A DNA stretch of 64,000 nucleotides from Actinobacillus vicugnae (GCF_901687125.1 NZ_CABFJY010000046.1:113975-177974); one strand, 5' to 3'; shown: positions 25,634-34,959, numbered from the stretch's first letter. The notes: generated by a model from the letters alone, not told the origin. Translations and numbers: made by a program.

Positions 25634-26503
25634 TTAAGCGTAGAAAGTTACTTGCTCTTGTTGTAATGAGGTATATGAAACACAAATATCGCAAGAACCA
25701 TTAGCGTTATAAACCACATCAACAGTTGCACTACCATCTTTGAAATCAAATTGTTCAATTGAATTCGCACTGTCATTGAGGTAGTTCACCACTTCAATAA
25801 AGTTACCTTCATTTGTAGTATCTGTAATCAATAAATTGCTGCCTTTAAGGCTGAATGTTACTTCATCTGTATTTAAATCAGTGAATCTGATTACATCGAA
25901 ATCGCTTGCAGCACCTTTATCTGCAACAACATCGTGACCATAATTACCACTGAAGATATAAGTATCGTTACCTACACCGCCAGATAAGTAATCGCCATCG
26001 CCTAACCCACCCACTAATATGTCATTACCTTCGCCACCAAATAAGTTATCGTGACCACCAAAGCCGTATAACGTGTCGTTACCTGCACCACCGTCGATCA
26101 TATCTTTTTCTTCTGTACCACAAAGTACGTTGTCACATTCATCACCATAAATTACGTGATCTGCCTCCCATGGTGGAGTTGGAGCATCATCTTCTGGACA
26201 ACCACAGTTTGGTTCTTGTGGATCAATCGGTTGTTGCGGTTCAATTGGTTGTTGTGGCTCAATTGGTTGTTGTGGCTCAATTGGTTGTTGTGGCTCAATT
26301 GGTTGTTGTGGCTCAATTGGTTTTTGTGGCTCAATTGGTTTTTGTGTTTCGAAATCAGGTTTAACTGGTTTCTGATAATATATTAAACCAAATTTATTTT
26401 GGTAACTAATAGTCGGCTTGTAAATCACTTTACCATAAATATTAAAAAGTGAACTTACGAAACTTTTAAGATTTACTATATGTGAAATGCGTGCGATATA
26501 CAT
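25634..26503 (-). CDS. Small RTX-repeat calcium-binding protein with Pro/Gln hexapeptide repeats
   Basis: Start chosen at 26503 (MYIARISH) behind TAGGAGAAAGAAT; 289 residues. Residues 1-45 give no clear signal peptide. Then come seven tandem hexapeptides of type PQQPIE (DNA 26223-26348, 18-bp units), a cysteine-bearing linker (NCGCPEDD, DECDNVLCG) and glycine-rich RTX nonapeptides (GGAGNDTLYGFGG, GGEGNDILVGG, GGVGNDTYIF) at about 145-205. A C-terminal module of the kind found in FrpC/ApxIV-like proteins (NLLITDTTNEGNFIEVVNYL) follows. RTX proteins normally leave through type I secretion using a C-terminal signal; no toxin acyltransferase or transporter gene is next to it. Function is unknown. 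Confidence 0.72.
   Translation of the reverse strand: MYIARISHIVNLKSFVSSLFNIYGKVIYKPTISYQNKFGLIYYQKPVKPDFETQKPIEPQKPIEPQQPIEPQQPIEPQQPIEPQQPIEPQQPIDPQEPNCGCPEDDAPTPPWEADHVIYGDECDNVLCGTEEKDMIDGGAGNDTLYGFGGHDNLFGGEGNDILVGGLGDGDYLSGGVGNDTYIFSGNYGHDVVADKGAASDFDVIRFTDLNTDEVTFSLKGSNLLITDTTNEGNFIEVVNYLNDSANSIEQFDFKDGSATVDVVYNANGSCDICVSYTSLQQEQVTFYA
26223..26348 (-). repeat. Seven 18-bp in-frame tandem repeats in the RTX-type gene
   Basis: Unit on the plus strand GGCTCAATTGGTTGTTGT, with small changes at both ends of the run. It encodes PQ(Q/K)PI(E/D). Unit gain or loss keeps the frame and would vary the length of the linker. Confidence 0.9.
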
Positions 26504-26708
26504 ATTCTTTCTCCTAATATAAATTAACTCATGCAAATTTAATTAAATTTGCATCAGGAATTATATACTAGACTTTATCGTGTATTTTTTACCCTAGGTA
26601 AATTTATATAAAAATAAGTTTACAAAATAAATAAAATAATTCAAATTAAAATCAATATGAATAAAATTTGAAATAAATTGTTACATATTTCATATGAAAT
26701 AATTTCAC
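26504..26708. other. AT-rich promoter region of the RTX-repeat gene
   Basis: About 200 very AT-rich bases between the intact gene and its decayed copy. Presumed promoter for the leftward gene; I recognise no defined operator. No gene. Confidence 0.4.
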
Positions 26709-27395
26709 TTAAATTACATTAATATTAACTTGATATTTAAATGAATTATTGTAATCAACCGAAATTGAAGCATAATCGTCACTAAAATTAAATTGTACAA
26801 TTCTATTTGCAAGATTAATCACATAATCTACGATTTCCATATAATTTCCTGCTTTTGTACTGTCTGTGATCAGTAAATTATTTCTATTCAAGCTGAATAG
26901 TTACAGCGTCAAATCGTAAGTCTTTAAACATCCATATGTCTTTATCCTACATTTCCAAAATTAGCAATAATATTGTAGCCAAATACTCCTTCAAAGATAT
27001 AAATATCATTTCCTAACCCCCTTCCAAAGCATTATGCTGGTGCTGAATTTAGGACAGCATTTAGCATAGTGTTATAAATATAAAAAGTGCCATTAATATG
27101 AGTGATGATTTTATTATACTAAAAATAAGGATTTGGCTTACTAATGACCTCATGCCAATGCTAATTTTTGATGTTTATCGAGTGGATTAAAATAGACATT
27201 AATGCTAACCAAATCAGCACCATTTAGCGTTCCATTATTTTCAGAACCTAAAATATTAGATTGTTTGGCTGAGACAATTTTATTGCTATCTATTTTTTGT
27301 TTTTGGCTGGTTGAAGAAAGAATGGTGTAATCAGCAAAATCAAGAATTTCGCCTTGAGTGTTTGTATCTGGGGGGCTAATTGTAAATAGAAACAA
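26709..27395 (-). pseudogene. Decayed second copy of the RTX-repeat gene
   Basis: Three fragments on the minus strand line up in order with the intact gene beside it. 27150-27395 contains SNILGSENNGTLNGADLV. Around 26940-27020 the strand reads GLGNDIYIFEGVFGYNIIAN, matching VGNDTYIFSGNYGHDVVAD, then ends in a stop. 26709-26938 reads MFKDLRFDAVTIQLE, a TAG stop, then NNLLITDSTKAGNYMEIVDY and IVQFNFSDDYASISVDYN, matching the C-terminal module. Frame shifts and at least two stops show it is not functional. Confidence 0.78.
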
Positions 27396-27579
27396 TATTT
27401 TTGATAACCCACTTTAAATGTTCAGTCTAATCAAGTCCTCACCATTCGACTAACAAAAATATAAGTTCATGGATACAAAACAAGCGGTCAGATTTTTTGG
27501 AAAATTTGCAAGCTTTTAGTAGAATGTAGCGACATCTCTCGGCGAGTACTATCCTGCCACATTAATTAAGGACAACATT

Positions 27580-30192
27580 ATGCAACCTAAAGCAAAATAT
27601 AGAAAAGATTATCGCGCACCCGATTTTACGATTACAGACATTTCTCTTGATTTCCAACTCGATCCCGATAGAACCTTTGTTAGCTCCAATTTAACTGTAG
27701 AACGTAAAACTACAGGTGCAACACACTTGCGTTTAGATGGGCATAGCTTTGATTTCCTTTCGCTAAAACTGAATGGCGAGGCTTATCCGCATTTTGAGAA
27801 AGATGATGAATCGCTCACAATTGATGTTAGTCATATTGCTGATGACAAATTTGAATTGCAAATCGAAACAGGTTTAAACCCAGCACAAAATACTTCGCTA
27901 CAAGGCTTATACCAATCGGGTGATGGCATTTGTACTCAGTGTGAAGCCGAAGGCTTCCGCCAAATTACGTATATGCTAGACCGCCCTGATGTGCTTGCAA
28001 AATATCGTACAAAAATCACCGCTTCTAAAGCGAAATACCCGTTCTTACTTTCAAATGGTAACCGTATCGCACAAGGCGATTTGCCTGATGGTCGTCATTG
28101 GGTGGAATGGGAAGATCCATTCTTAAAACCAAGTTATCTGTTTGCTTTAGTGGCTGGCGATTTTGATTTGCTACAAGATAAATTCACTACGAAGAGTGGT
28201 CGTGTAGTAGCCTTAGAGATCTATGTGGATCGTGGCAATTTAGATCGTGCTAGCTGGGCAATGGAAAGCTTAAAACGCTCAATGAAATGGGATGAAGATC
28301 GCTTTGGACTGGAATATGATTTAGATATTTATATGATTGTAGCGGTCGATTTCTTTAATATGGGAGCAATGGAAAACAAAGGTTTAAATGTGTTCAATTC
28401 TAAATTTGTATTGGCAAAACCTGAAACGGCAACCGATACCGACTACTTAGATATTGAAAGCGTGATTGCCCACGAATATTTCCATAACTGGACAGGCAAC
28501 CGTATTACTTGTCGGGATTGGTTCCAATTAAGTTTAAAAGAAGGTCTAACTGTTTTTCGTGATCAAGAATTCACCTCAGATTTATGGTCACGTCCTGCTA
28601 AACGTATTGAAGATGTGCGTTTATTACGAGCGGTACAATTTGCTGAAGATGCCAGCCCAATGGCACACCCGATTCGCCCAGAAAAAGTAATTGAAATGAA
28701 TAACTTCTATACAGTTACCGTATATGAAAAAGGGGCTGAAGTGATTCGTATGATTCACACCTTATTAGGCGAAGAAAAATTCCAACAAGGTATGCAATTG
28801 TATGTTGCTGAAAATGATGGTTCAGCCGCGACTTGCGAAGATTTTGTTTCAGCCATGGAGCGAGCATCGGGCATTGATTTAACCCAATTCCGCCGTTGGT
28901 ATAGCCAATCTGGTACACCAGAACTAAGTGTGAATGATGAATATGATACAGAACAGCACATTTACCGTTTACACGTTGCACAACATACCCCTGCAACTGC
29001 GGATCAGTTAGAAAAAGTAAACTTACATATTCCGCTTAAACTTGAGTTATATGCTGAACAAACTGGTGAACCAATTGAATTACAATTTGAAGGGGCAACC
29101 CAACACAACGTATTAAACGTATTGCAAGAACAGCAAACTTTCGAGTTTCATAACGTTATGCAGCAACCAGTGCCTGCGCTACTCTGCGATTTCTCTGCGC
29201 CTGTACGTCTAGATTATAACTATAGCAATGAACAGCTGATTACGTTACTTAAATTTGCTAAAAATGATTTCGTGCGTTGGGATGCAGCACAAACCTTATT
29301 TAATAATGAGCTACGTCATAATTTATCGCGCTATCAATCAGGTGAAGCGCTGGCATTTTCAGCAGAACTAACCGAAGCGCTTACTTATTTATTAGATAAT
29401 GCAAATCATAATGCAGAATTGACCGCTTTAATGCTGACCTTGCCAAAAGAAACGGAATTTGCTGAACTGTTTAAGGTTATCGATCCAAACGGTATCGCTA
29501 TCGTACGTGAATTTATGCTAAGAGCAATTGCAGAAACACTACGTGATCGCCTACATGAAATTTATATTCACAATAAATGTGGTACTTACCAAGTTGTGGC
29601 TGAAGATATGGCAAAACGTGCGTTACGCAATGTATGTTTATCTTATTTAGCGTTTACCGATTTAGGCAATTCACTTACATTCAGTCATTACCGCCAAGCA
29701 GATAATATGACAGATACGTTAGCCGCACTTTCGGCTGCGACCAAAGCACAGTTACCTTGTCGTGATCAATTACTGGCTGATTTTGAAGAAAAATGGCATC
29801 ACGATGGGTTAGTGATGGATAAATGGTTTATGCTCCAAGCAACACGCCCTGATGATAATGTGCTTGAAATCGTACAAGGTTTGTTAAATCACCGTAGTTT
29901 TAACTTTAACAACCCAAATAGATTGCGTTCATTGGTCGGAGCATTTTGTGGTCAGACTCCTAAAGCATTCCACGCAATTGATGGTTCTGGTTACCGTTTC
30001 CTTGTAGATGTTTTAATTAAACTCAACGAAACAAATCCACAGGTTGCGGCGCGTTTAATTGAGCCATTAATTAAATTATCTCGTTATGATAATCAGCGTC
30101 AAACCCTGATGAGACGTGGCTTAGAACGATTAAGAGGCTTAGATAACCTTGCTCGAGACCTTTTTGAAAAAATAGAGAAAGCCTTACATTAA
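27580..30192 (+). CDS. pepN: Aminopeptidase N
   Basis: Zinc M1 metallopeptidase of 870 residues that removes N-terminal amino acids from peptides in the cytoplasm, the main aminopeptidase in many gammaproteobacteria. The exopeptidase motif GAMENKG (about 261-267) and zinc site HEYFHNWTGNR (about 297-307) with the downstream Glu are present. The catalytic Tyr is likely in NNFYTVTVYEKGAEVIRM. Length matches E. coli PepN. AAGGACAACATT precedes the ATG, and an uptake signal lies about 100 bp upstream. It is transcribed alone. Confidence 0.96.
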   Translation: MQPKAKYRKDYRAPDFTITDISLDFQLDPDRTFVSSNLTVERKTTGATHLRLDGHSFDFLSLKLNGEAYPHFEKDDESLTIDVSHIADDKFELQIETGLNPAQNTSLQGLYQSGDGICTQCEAEGFRQITYMLDRPDVLAKYRTKITASKAKYPFLLSNGNRIAQGDLPDGRHWVEWEDPFLKPSYLFALVAGDFDLLQDKFTTKSGRVVALEIYVDRGNLDRASWAMESLKRSMKWDEDRFGLEYDLDIYMIVAVDFFNMGAMENKGLNVFNSKFVLAKPETATDTDYLDIESVIAHEYFHNWTGNRITCRDWFQLSLKEGLTVFRDQEFTSDLWSRPAKRIEDVRLLRAVQFAEDASPMAHPIRPEKVIEMNNFYTVTVYEKGAEVIRMIHTLLGEEKFQQGMQLYVAENDGSAATCEDFVSAMERASGIDLTQFRRWYSQSGTPELSVNDEYDTEQHIYRLHVAQHTPATADQLEKVNLHIPLKLELYAEQTGEPIELQFEGATQHNVLNVLQEQQTFEFHNVMQQPVPALLCDFSAPVRLDYNYSNEQLITLLKFAKNDFVRWDAAQTLFNNELRHNLSRYQSGEALAFSAELTEALTYLLDNANHNAELTALMLTLPKETEFAELFKVIDPNGIAIVREFMLRAIAETLRDRLHEIYIHNKCGTYQVVAEDMAKRALRNVCLSYLAFTDLGNSLTFSHYRQADNMTDTLAALSAATKAQLPCRDQLLADFEEKWHHDGLVMDKWFMLQATRPDDNVLEIVQGLLNHRSFNFNNPNRLRSLVGAFCGQTPKAFHAIDGSGYRFLVDVLIKLNETNPQVAARLIEPLIKLSRYDNQRQTLMRRGLERLRGLDNLARDLFEKIEKALH

Positions 30193-30327
30193 TATTATTG
30201 ACCATAATCTATATCATTGGATTAAATTTATAATAGCTCACCTGACTTTTTTATTATTTACTAAAAAGAAAGGCTATATTTGCAATAGGGGTATTTTCAA
30301 ATTATTTTTTTGGGCTATAATGGCTGA

Positions 30328-30477
30328 GCTTTGAAAAAATGAACGGATGTTCATAAACGTTCAACACTTGATTTAACTGATGCAGGAGGTTGAGGTTAAA
30401 CCAAGTTCTTTAAAGCAATCTTACATACATACAATACTTCTAATAAAAGCTTAATTCACTACAGGATTAAGCTTTTT
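30328..30477 (+). ncRNA. Candidate small RNA downstream of pepN
   Basis: A TATAAT box (30316-30321) is followed by about 150 bases without a credible gene, ending in a strong intrinsic terminator: AAAAGCTTAAT (30445-30455), TCACTACAGG, ATTAAGCTTTTT (30466-30477). A short hairpin GAACG/CGTTC sits near the 5' end, and a GGAGGTTGAGG tract lies near 30382. The next gene on this strand is nearly 800 bp away beyond a leftward gene, so it is not a leader. I do not recognise the RNA family. The 24-codon frame from ATG 30379 has no suitable ribosome-binding site. Confidence 0.5.
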
Positions 30478-30511
30478 CATTGGTTTGAAGTCATGTAAAT
30501 AAAGGACAAAT

Positions 30512-30563
30512 AAAAACGGTCGTTTTTCTGATTTGCCAAAAGTCACTCAAAAAACGACCGCTT
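30512..30563. terminator. Uptake-signal hairpin after plsY
   Basis: ACGGTCGTTTTT and AAAAAACGACCGCTT pair around a 20-base loop; terminator for leftward plsY. Confidence 0.65.
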
Positions 30564-30573
30564 GTAAATAAAT

Positions 30574-31176
30574 TTACTTACCTAACTTCAACTTATCCCA
30601 TATTCTTTCTTCTTGTCCCCGCCACAGGCGCTGAATATTATCGTGATGACGGTAAACGAGTAAACAACATACTAACGCTACAGGGAAGGTAAATTCAGGT
30701 CTAAACCACCAGACATAAAACGGCATCACTAACCCTGTAACTACCGCACTTAGCGATGAGTAGCCACAAAGTAGAAATACAATTAGCCAGCTACATAAAC
30801 CTGCTCCCGCCACTAACGAGCTAATCGGTAACAATGCACCAAATGCCGTTGCCACGCCCTTTCCACCACGAAATTGAAAGAAAATGGGGAAAATATGCCC
30901 TAAGCAAGCAGCTAAAGCAATAAAACCGATTTCAGAGGGCACTAAACCAAGCTGAAAGGCGATTAATACAGGCACAGCTCCTTTTAAAATATCAAACAAT
31001 AATACACCCAATGCAGAGATCCTGCCGCCGATGCGTAGCACATTGGTCGCTCCAGGATTATGTGAACCATTTTCTCTTGGATCAGGTAAACCTGCTAAAC
31101 GACAAAAAATAATGGCGCTGGAAATCGAACCGAATAAATAGGCAACGAGAATGAGTAAATAAGCGCTGAGATTCAT
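30574..31176 (-). CDS. plsY: Glycerol-3-phosphate acyltransferase PlsY
   Basis: Inner-membrane enzyme that transfers acyl from acyl-phosphate to glycerol-3-phosphate, the first step of phospholipid synthesis in the PlsX/PlsY route. The 200 residues contain the three conserved cytoplasmic motifs: [10 protein letters not shown] near the start, [11 protein letters not shown] (about 38-48) and [14 protein letters not shown] (about 101-114). Five hydrophobic segments are visible. Divergent from folB, as in E. coli, with about 80 bp between. Confidence 0.95.
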   Translation of the reverse strand: MNLSAYLLILVAYLFGSISSAIIFCRLAGLPDPRENGSHNPGATNVLRIGGRISALGVLLFDILKGAVPVLIAFQLGLVPSEIGFIALAACLGHIFPIFFQFRGGKGVATAFGALLPISSLVAGAGLCSWLIVFLLCGYSSLSAVVTGLVMPFYVWWFRPEFTFPVALVCCLLVYRHHDNIQRLWRGQEERIWDKLKLGK

Positions 31177-31257
31177 AAATATTCCTCGGATGGCTAGGGG
31201 CTAATTCGCTTGTATGCTATATTTCCGTGAATGTTATCACAAATAAGGAAAACTAAA

Positions 31258-31608
31258 ATGGCAGACAAGGTTTTTATTCAGGAGCTGACCGCTTTCGCTT
31301 CAATTGGCGCTTACGATTGGGAACATACAATTAAGCAACGCTTAGTATTTAATATCGAAATGGAATGGGATTTCAGCTTAGCTGCGGCAACAGATGATGT
31401 GCAATATTGTTTAAACTATGCAGAAGTTTCCGAAAGCATTCTAAAATTTGTCGAATCCAAGCCATTTAAACTCGTAGAAACAGTTGCGCATCAAGTTGCG
31501 GATTTATTGCAAAAAACCTACGGTATTAAAACGCTTAAAATTGAATTACATAAGCCTAAAGCGGTTGCACAAGCAACTAGTGTAGGTGTAATTGTTGAGC
31601 GCCGTTAA
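31258..31608 (+). CDS. folB: Dihydroneopterin aldolase
   Basis: Converts 7,8-dihydroneopterin to 6-hydroxymethyl-dihydropterin in folate synthesis. I start it at ATG 31258 (MADKVFIQEL), behind AAGGAAAACTAA; an upstream in-frame ATG at 31231 adds nine residues not found in the family. The 116 residues have the family pattern AFASIGAYDWEH with the active-site Glu, LNYAEVSE, and ELHKPKAV. Divergent from plsY. Confidence 0.93.
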   Translation: MADKVFIQELTAFASIGAYDWEHTIKQRLVFNIEMEWDFSLAAATDDVQYCLNYAEVSESILKFVESKPFKLVETVAHQVADLLQKTYGIKTLKIELHKPKAVAQATSVGVIVERR

Positions 31609-31695
31609 CGCTATTCACAATTTCCAAAGTAGCCTTGCTGTATTATTCAACAGTTTGCTGTTAAATAGAGCAATCTGTGCATTTCTTCGTATTAG

Positions 31696-31738
31696 TGCGA
31701 TCTTGATCACATCAACTCTGCTGATTTACAAGTATAAT
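31696..31738 (+). promoter_or_regulatory. cdd promoter with CRP site
   Basis: TGCGATCTTGATCACA (31696-31711) matches the CRP consensus with one change in the left half. TATAAT at 31733-31738 predicts a start near 31745, placing the site centre at about -41.5, a class II activation position. E. coli cdd is also CRP-dependent. Confidence 0.8.
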
Positions 31739-31766
31739 AACGCCCCGTCAAACAAAGGAGAATAGC

Positions 31767-32660
31767 ATGGCTACTTTATTTGCACTCCAAGCACGACTAG
31801 AAAAAACCGTCTTGGAACAAAACAATCCAATCATCACAACAATTTCCAATCAGCTCAAAGCTCAAAATTATCGAGCAAAATTTTCTGGTACACAGATCCA
31901 AACATGGAGTGAACAATTTGAGCTTTCTCCCGTTGAATTAGCACTCCACTGTTTACCGCTTGCTGCTTGTTATGCACTTGTTCCTGTATCCAATTTTTAT
32001 GTAGGTGCGGTGGCAATTGGTGTATCAGGTAATTTTTATTTTGGCGCAAACCAAGAATTTTCAGCAACTGCGATGCAACAAACCATACACGCAGAGCAAA
32101 GTGCAATTATGCATGCTTGGTTAGCTGGTGAACAGTCTATTCAAGATATGATCGTAAACCATACCCCTTGTGGTCACTGTCGCCAATTTATGAATGAATT
32201 AAACACTGCGAAAACGCTAAAAATTCATTTACCACATAGCCAAAATAACCTGCTACACAACTATCTGCCTGATTCTTTTGGTCCAACAGATTTAAATATC
32301 ACTCAAGTGCTTTTTGATGCGCAACACCATACTTTTGAGCCATCAACTGATCCTCTTACACAAGCTGCAATTGTCGCAGCACAGCAATCTTACGCACCAT
32401 ATAGCCAAGCAATGAGCGGTATTGCATTACAAGTGGGTGAACAAGTTATCACAGGGCGTTATGCCGAAAATGCCGCATTCAACCCAAGCTTTTTGCCATT
32501 GCAAAGTGCCTTAAATTATCGTCGTTTAAGCGGTTTATTAGACGAAAAAATCACCCGAATTGTAATGGCTGAAAAGCAAGCTGTGTTAAGTCATCGAGGT
32601 ATAACTGAAGAGCTGTCGCAAACGCTACTACATTTAGACATAGAATATATAGCAGTATAA
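31767..32660 (+). CDS. cdd: Cytidine deaminase, long homodimeric type
   Basis: Deaminates cytidine and deoxycytidine to uridine and deoxyuridine for pyrimidine salvage. The 297 residues follow the E. coli layout of two cytidine deaminase folds: the first holds the zinc site HAEQSAIMHAW (His and catalytic Glu, about 108-118) and PCGHCRQF (two Cys, about 134-141). The second fold (about 195-297) has lost the zinc ligands. AAAGGAGAATAGC precedes the ATG. A well-placed CRP site lies upstream. Confidence 0.95.
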   Translation: MATLFALQARLEKTVLEQNNPIITTISNQLKAQNYRAKFSGTQIQTWSEQFELSPVELALHCLPLAACYALVPVSNFYVGAVAIGVSGNFYFGANQEFSATAMQQTIHAEQSAIMHAWLAGEQSIQDMIVNHTPCGHCRQFMNELNTAKTLKIHLPHSQNNLLHNYLPDSFGPTDLNITQVLFDAQHHTFEPSTDPLTQAAIVAAQQSYAPYSQAMSGIALQVGEQVITGRYAENAAFNPSFLPLQSALNYRRLSGLLDEKITRIVMAEKQAVLSHRGITEELSQTLLHLDIEYIAV

Positions 32661-32670
32661 TTTGAAATTA

Positions 32671-32707
32671 AAAAAGTGATGAAATAGTGAGTTTCATCAC
32701 TTTTTTT
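32671..32707. terminator. Bidirectional terminator between cdd and an EamA gene
   Basis: AAAAAGTGATGAAA (32671-32684) and TTTCATCACTTTTTT (32692 on) form a perfect 14-bp stem with T-runs on both strands. Confidence 0.93.
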
Positions 32708-32733
32708 ATTTGAAAGAACACAAATACAGATAG

Positions 32734-33660
32734 CTATTTTTCTAATTTTTTTGCAAAAAATTTATCGCCAACAGCAGCTAACATGGCACCAAGTACCACG
32801 ATAAATGCACCAATATAACTGATAAAATTCATATCTGGATTTGCAAACGTATTTGGGAAAAAATGATGCCCTATCAAAGCAAATAACATAGTGAAAATTG
32901 GAATCATAGTGGTTACTACACTTACTTTGGAAGTATCCCAATGATTTAACGCCTCGCTATAAGCCCCATAGCCAATCAACGTATTACAACAACAATAAAT
33001 AAAGCAAATCAATGGAAAGCCACTAAGGCTCACTAATTGGCTCGGCGTAGAAAGTGGTGCAAGCAAAAAGCTACAGCCGATATAAATCACCATTAACACT
33101 TGCTGAGAATTTAATTTTTTCAGTAATAATTTTTGAGCAATGCCGTACATTACCCAAATGGTACTTGCTCCCGCACCAAGCAAAATGCCCCATGCATAGG
33201 TATCAAATTGTAAAATTTGATCAAAATGATCATTAAAAAATGCGATCAAACCAATAATTAATAGAGCAAAGCCTATTTTCTGGAAAAATTTCAATTCTTC
33301 TTTAAAAAATAAAACACCGCATAAAATCATCGAAAATGGCGCTAACTGCCATAAAACTTGGTTTGTCGTGGGTGAAATATAGTTAAGTGCATCCGCAAAT
33401 AATACAAAATTAATAGAAAGCCCAATCACTCCCAAGACACACCAGCCCCAATCTTTTAAGCTAAGCTCAGTAAGTTTTGGTAAACGACGCGTAATAAACA
33501 AGACGAAAACTATTACCACAGCAGCCACAACAAAGCGACTCCAAACTAATGTCTGTGCGTCCATATATTTGAGAACTTGTTGTGCCATCATTGGTAATGA
33601 GCCCCAAGTGGCGGTTGCTAATAAAGCAAGCGAAAATCCAAGTAAAGGTCTTTGTGTCAT
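32734..33660 (-). CDS. EamA/DMT-family transporter, paralogue 1
   Basis: Inner-membrane transporter of 308 residues with about ten hydrophobic segments in two repeated EamA halves; the substrate is unknown and cannot be inferred. It begins MTQRPLLGFSLALLATATWG. The neighbour at 33669 encodes a clear paralogue, sharing for example VIGLS-NF-LF-ALNYI and QKIGF. Only 8 bp separate the two, so they are almost certainly co-transcribed. The pair may act as a heterodimer or be a simple tandem duplication. Confidence 0.85.
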   Translation of the reverse strand: MTQRPLLGFSLALLATATWGSLPMMAQQVLKYMDAQTLVWSRFVVAAVVIVFVLFITRRLPKLTELSLKDWGWCVLGVIGLSINFVLFADALNYISPTTNQVLWQLAPFSMILCGVLFFKEELKFFQKIGFALLIIGLIAFFNDHFDQILQFDTYAWGILLGAGASTIWVMYGIAQKLLLKKLNSQQVLMVIYIGCSFLLAPLSTPSQLVSLSGFPLICFIYCCCNTLIGYGAYSEALNHWDTSKVSVVTTMIPIFTMLFALIGHHFFPNTFANPDMNFISYIGAFIVVLGAMLAAVGDKFFAKKLEK

Positions 33661-33668
33661 CTTATTTC

Positions 33669-34604
33669 CTACAGTTTTGAACGTAATTGATTACGATAGA
33701 AAAGCTTATGCCCAATGGCAGAAAGCATCGCACCAGAAACCACGGTAACTGCGCCAATATAGCTTAATCCGTTTAGATCAGGCGCTTCAAATAATTCAGG
33801 TGAAAGCCAATGGCTTAATGCAGTTAGCATAATGGTTAAAATCGGGATTTGCGTCATCATTAAACTCACTTTTGAGACCTCCCAGCGATTAAGTGCTTCC
33901 GCATAACAGCCATAAGCAATTACGGTATTTATGCCACAAAAAGCGAGCCAGCCCCAGGCTACTAAATTTAAGCGAGCTAATTCACTGATATGTGCAAAAG
34001 GAGTAAATACTAAGGTACAGCCCAAATAAATCAGCAATAAAATTTGTTGAGAACTAAAATTTGCCAACATTATTTTCTGCGATAAGCTGTAACCAATCCA
34101 AATCAAGCTTGCGCAAATACCTAGTAACACGCCATAAGCATAACTATTCATTGCGACTAAATCTGCAAAGCGATTATTAAAGAACATCATCAGCCCTGTT
34201 ACCACCAATACAAAACCAATTTTTTGATGAATACCAATCTGCTCTTTGAATAGCACTACCCCGAGTAAAATCATAACAAAAGAAGAAAGTGGGCTAAGCA
34301 CTTGACTGGTTGCAGCAGGAATATAATTTAGTGCAAGATTAAATAAAAAGAAGTTACAAGATAGTCCAATAACACCAATCAGCCATAACCAGCGATATTG
34401 GCCGAAGAAAGCGGTCAAATTTGGTAATTTTTTTGCAATAGCTAGCATGGCAAACACACCAATCGTAGCGACTAAAAACCTAAACCAAACAATGGTTTGC
34501 GAATCGAGAGATTTTAAAACTTGTTTAATGGCAAGAGGTAACATTCCCCACATAAGAATAGCAATTAAAGAGAATAGAAAACCGAGCAAAGGTTGTTTTT
34601 TCAT
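33669..34604 (-). CDS. EamA/DMT-family transporter, paralogue 2
   Basis: First gene of the two-gene transporter unit. I start it at 34604 (MKKQPLLGFLF), which aligns with the paralogue start; a longer frame to 34646 would add 14 residues that overlap the rpmA terminator. The 311 residues hold ten hydrophobic segments and two EamA halves. The product resembles its neighbour throughout, with shared LLGF, VWFRFLVA, LIGVIGLSCNFFLF and YAEALNRWEVSKVS-type segments. Substrate unknown. Confidence 0.85.
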   Translation of the reverse strand: MKKQPLLGFLFSLIAILMWGMLPLAIKQVLKSLDSQTIVWFRFLVATIGVFAMLAIAKKLPNLTAFFGQYRWLWLIGVIGLSCNFFLFNLALNYIPAATSQVLSPLSSFVMILLGVVLFKEQIGIHQKIGFVLVVTGLMMFFNNRFADLVAMNSYAYGVLLGICASLIWIGYSLSQKIMLANFSSQQILLLIYLGCTLVFTPFAHISELARLNLVAWGWLAFCGINTVIAYGCYAEALNRWEVSKVSLMMTQIPILTIMLTALSHWLSPELFEAPDLNGLSYIGAVTVVSGAMLSAIGHKLFYRNQLRSKL

Positions 34605-34630
34605 AAATATTGTGAGGTTGGAAAAAGATA

Positions 34631-34662
34631 AGAAAAAACCCCACATTTGTGGGGTTTTATTT
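34631..34662 (-). terminator. Terminator of rplU-rpmA
   Basis: Read leftward: ACCCCACAAATGTGGGGT followed by TTTTTCTT; a perfect 8-bp GC-rich stem just after rpmA. Confidence 0.92.
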
Positions 34663-34681
34663 TAAATTTGATTGAAATGAA

Positions 34682-34939
34682 TTACTCAGCAACGATGCTT
34701 ACGTATTTACGGTTTTTCTCACCTTTCACTTCAAATTTAACTTTACCGTCAGCAGTTGCGAATAAAGTGTGGTCTTTACCCATACCAACATTGCTACCAG
34801 CGTGGAATTTAGTACCACGTTGACGAACGATGATGCTACCTGCTAATACAGACTCGCCACCAAAACGTTTAACACCAAGGCGTTTAGCTTCAGAATCACG
34901 ACCGTTACGAGTTGAACCACCAGCTTTTTTAGTTGCCAT
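34682..34939 (-). CDS. rpmA: 50S ribosomal protein L27
   Basis: Large-subunit protein near the peptidyl transferase centre. The 85 residues start [20 protein letters not shown], the hallmark L27 N-terminus, and continue with [18 protein letters not shown]. Second gene of rplU-rpmA, 20 bp after rplU, with GAGGAGATCAAGTAG before the start. The EamA pair replaces the usual downstream gene cgtA/obgE. Confidence 0.98.
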
Positions 34940-34959
34940 CTACTTGATCTCCTCTGAAA

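Noticed and set aside
26223..26348. Repeats considered as a CRISPR array
   Set aside because: 18-bp units are contiguous, with no spacers, and encode in-frame hexapeptides.
26156..26386. Open frames opposite the RTX-type gene with Leu/Trp/Val repeats
   Set aside because: They are produced by the 18-bp tandem repeat read on the other strand and have no start context.
30379..30453. 24-codon frame inside the candidate sRNA
   Set aside because: No Shine-Dalgarno at proper spacing, and its end overlaps the terminator stem.
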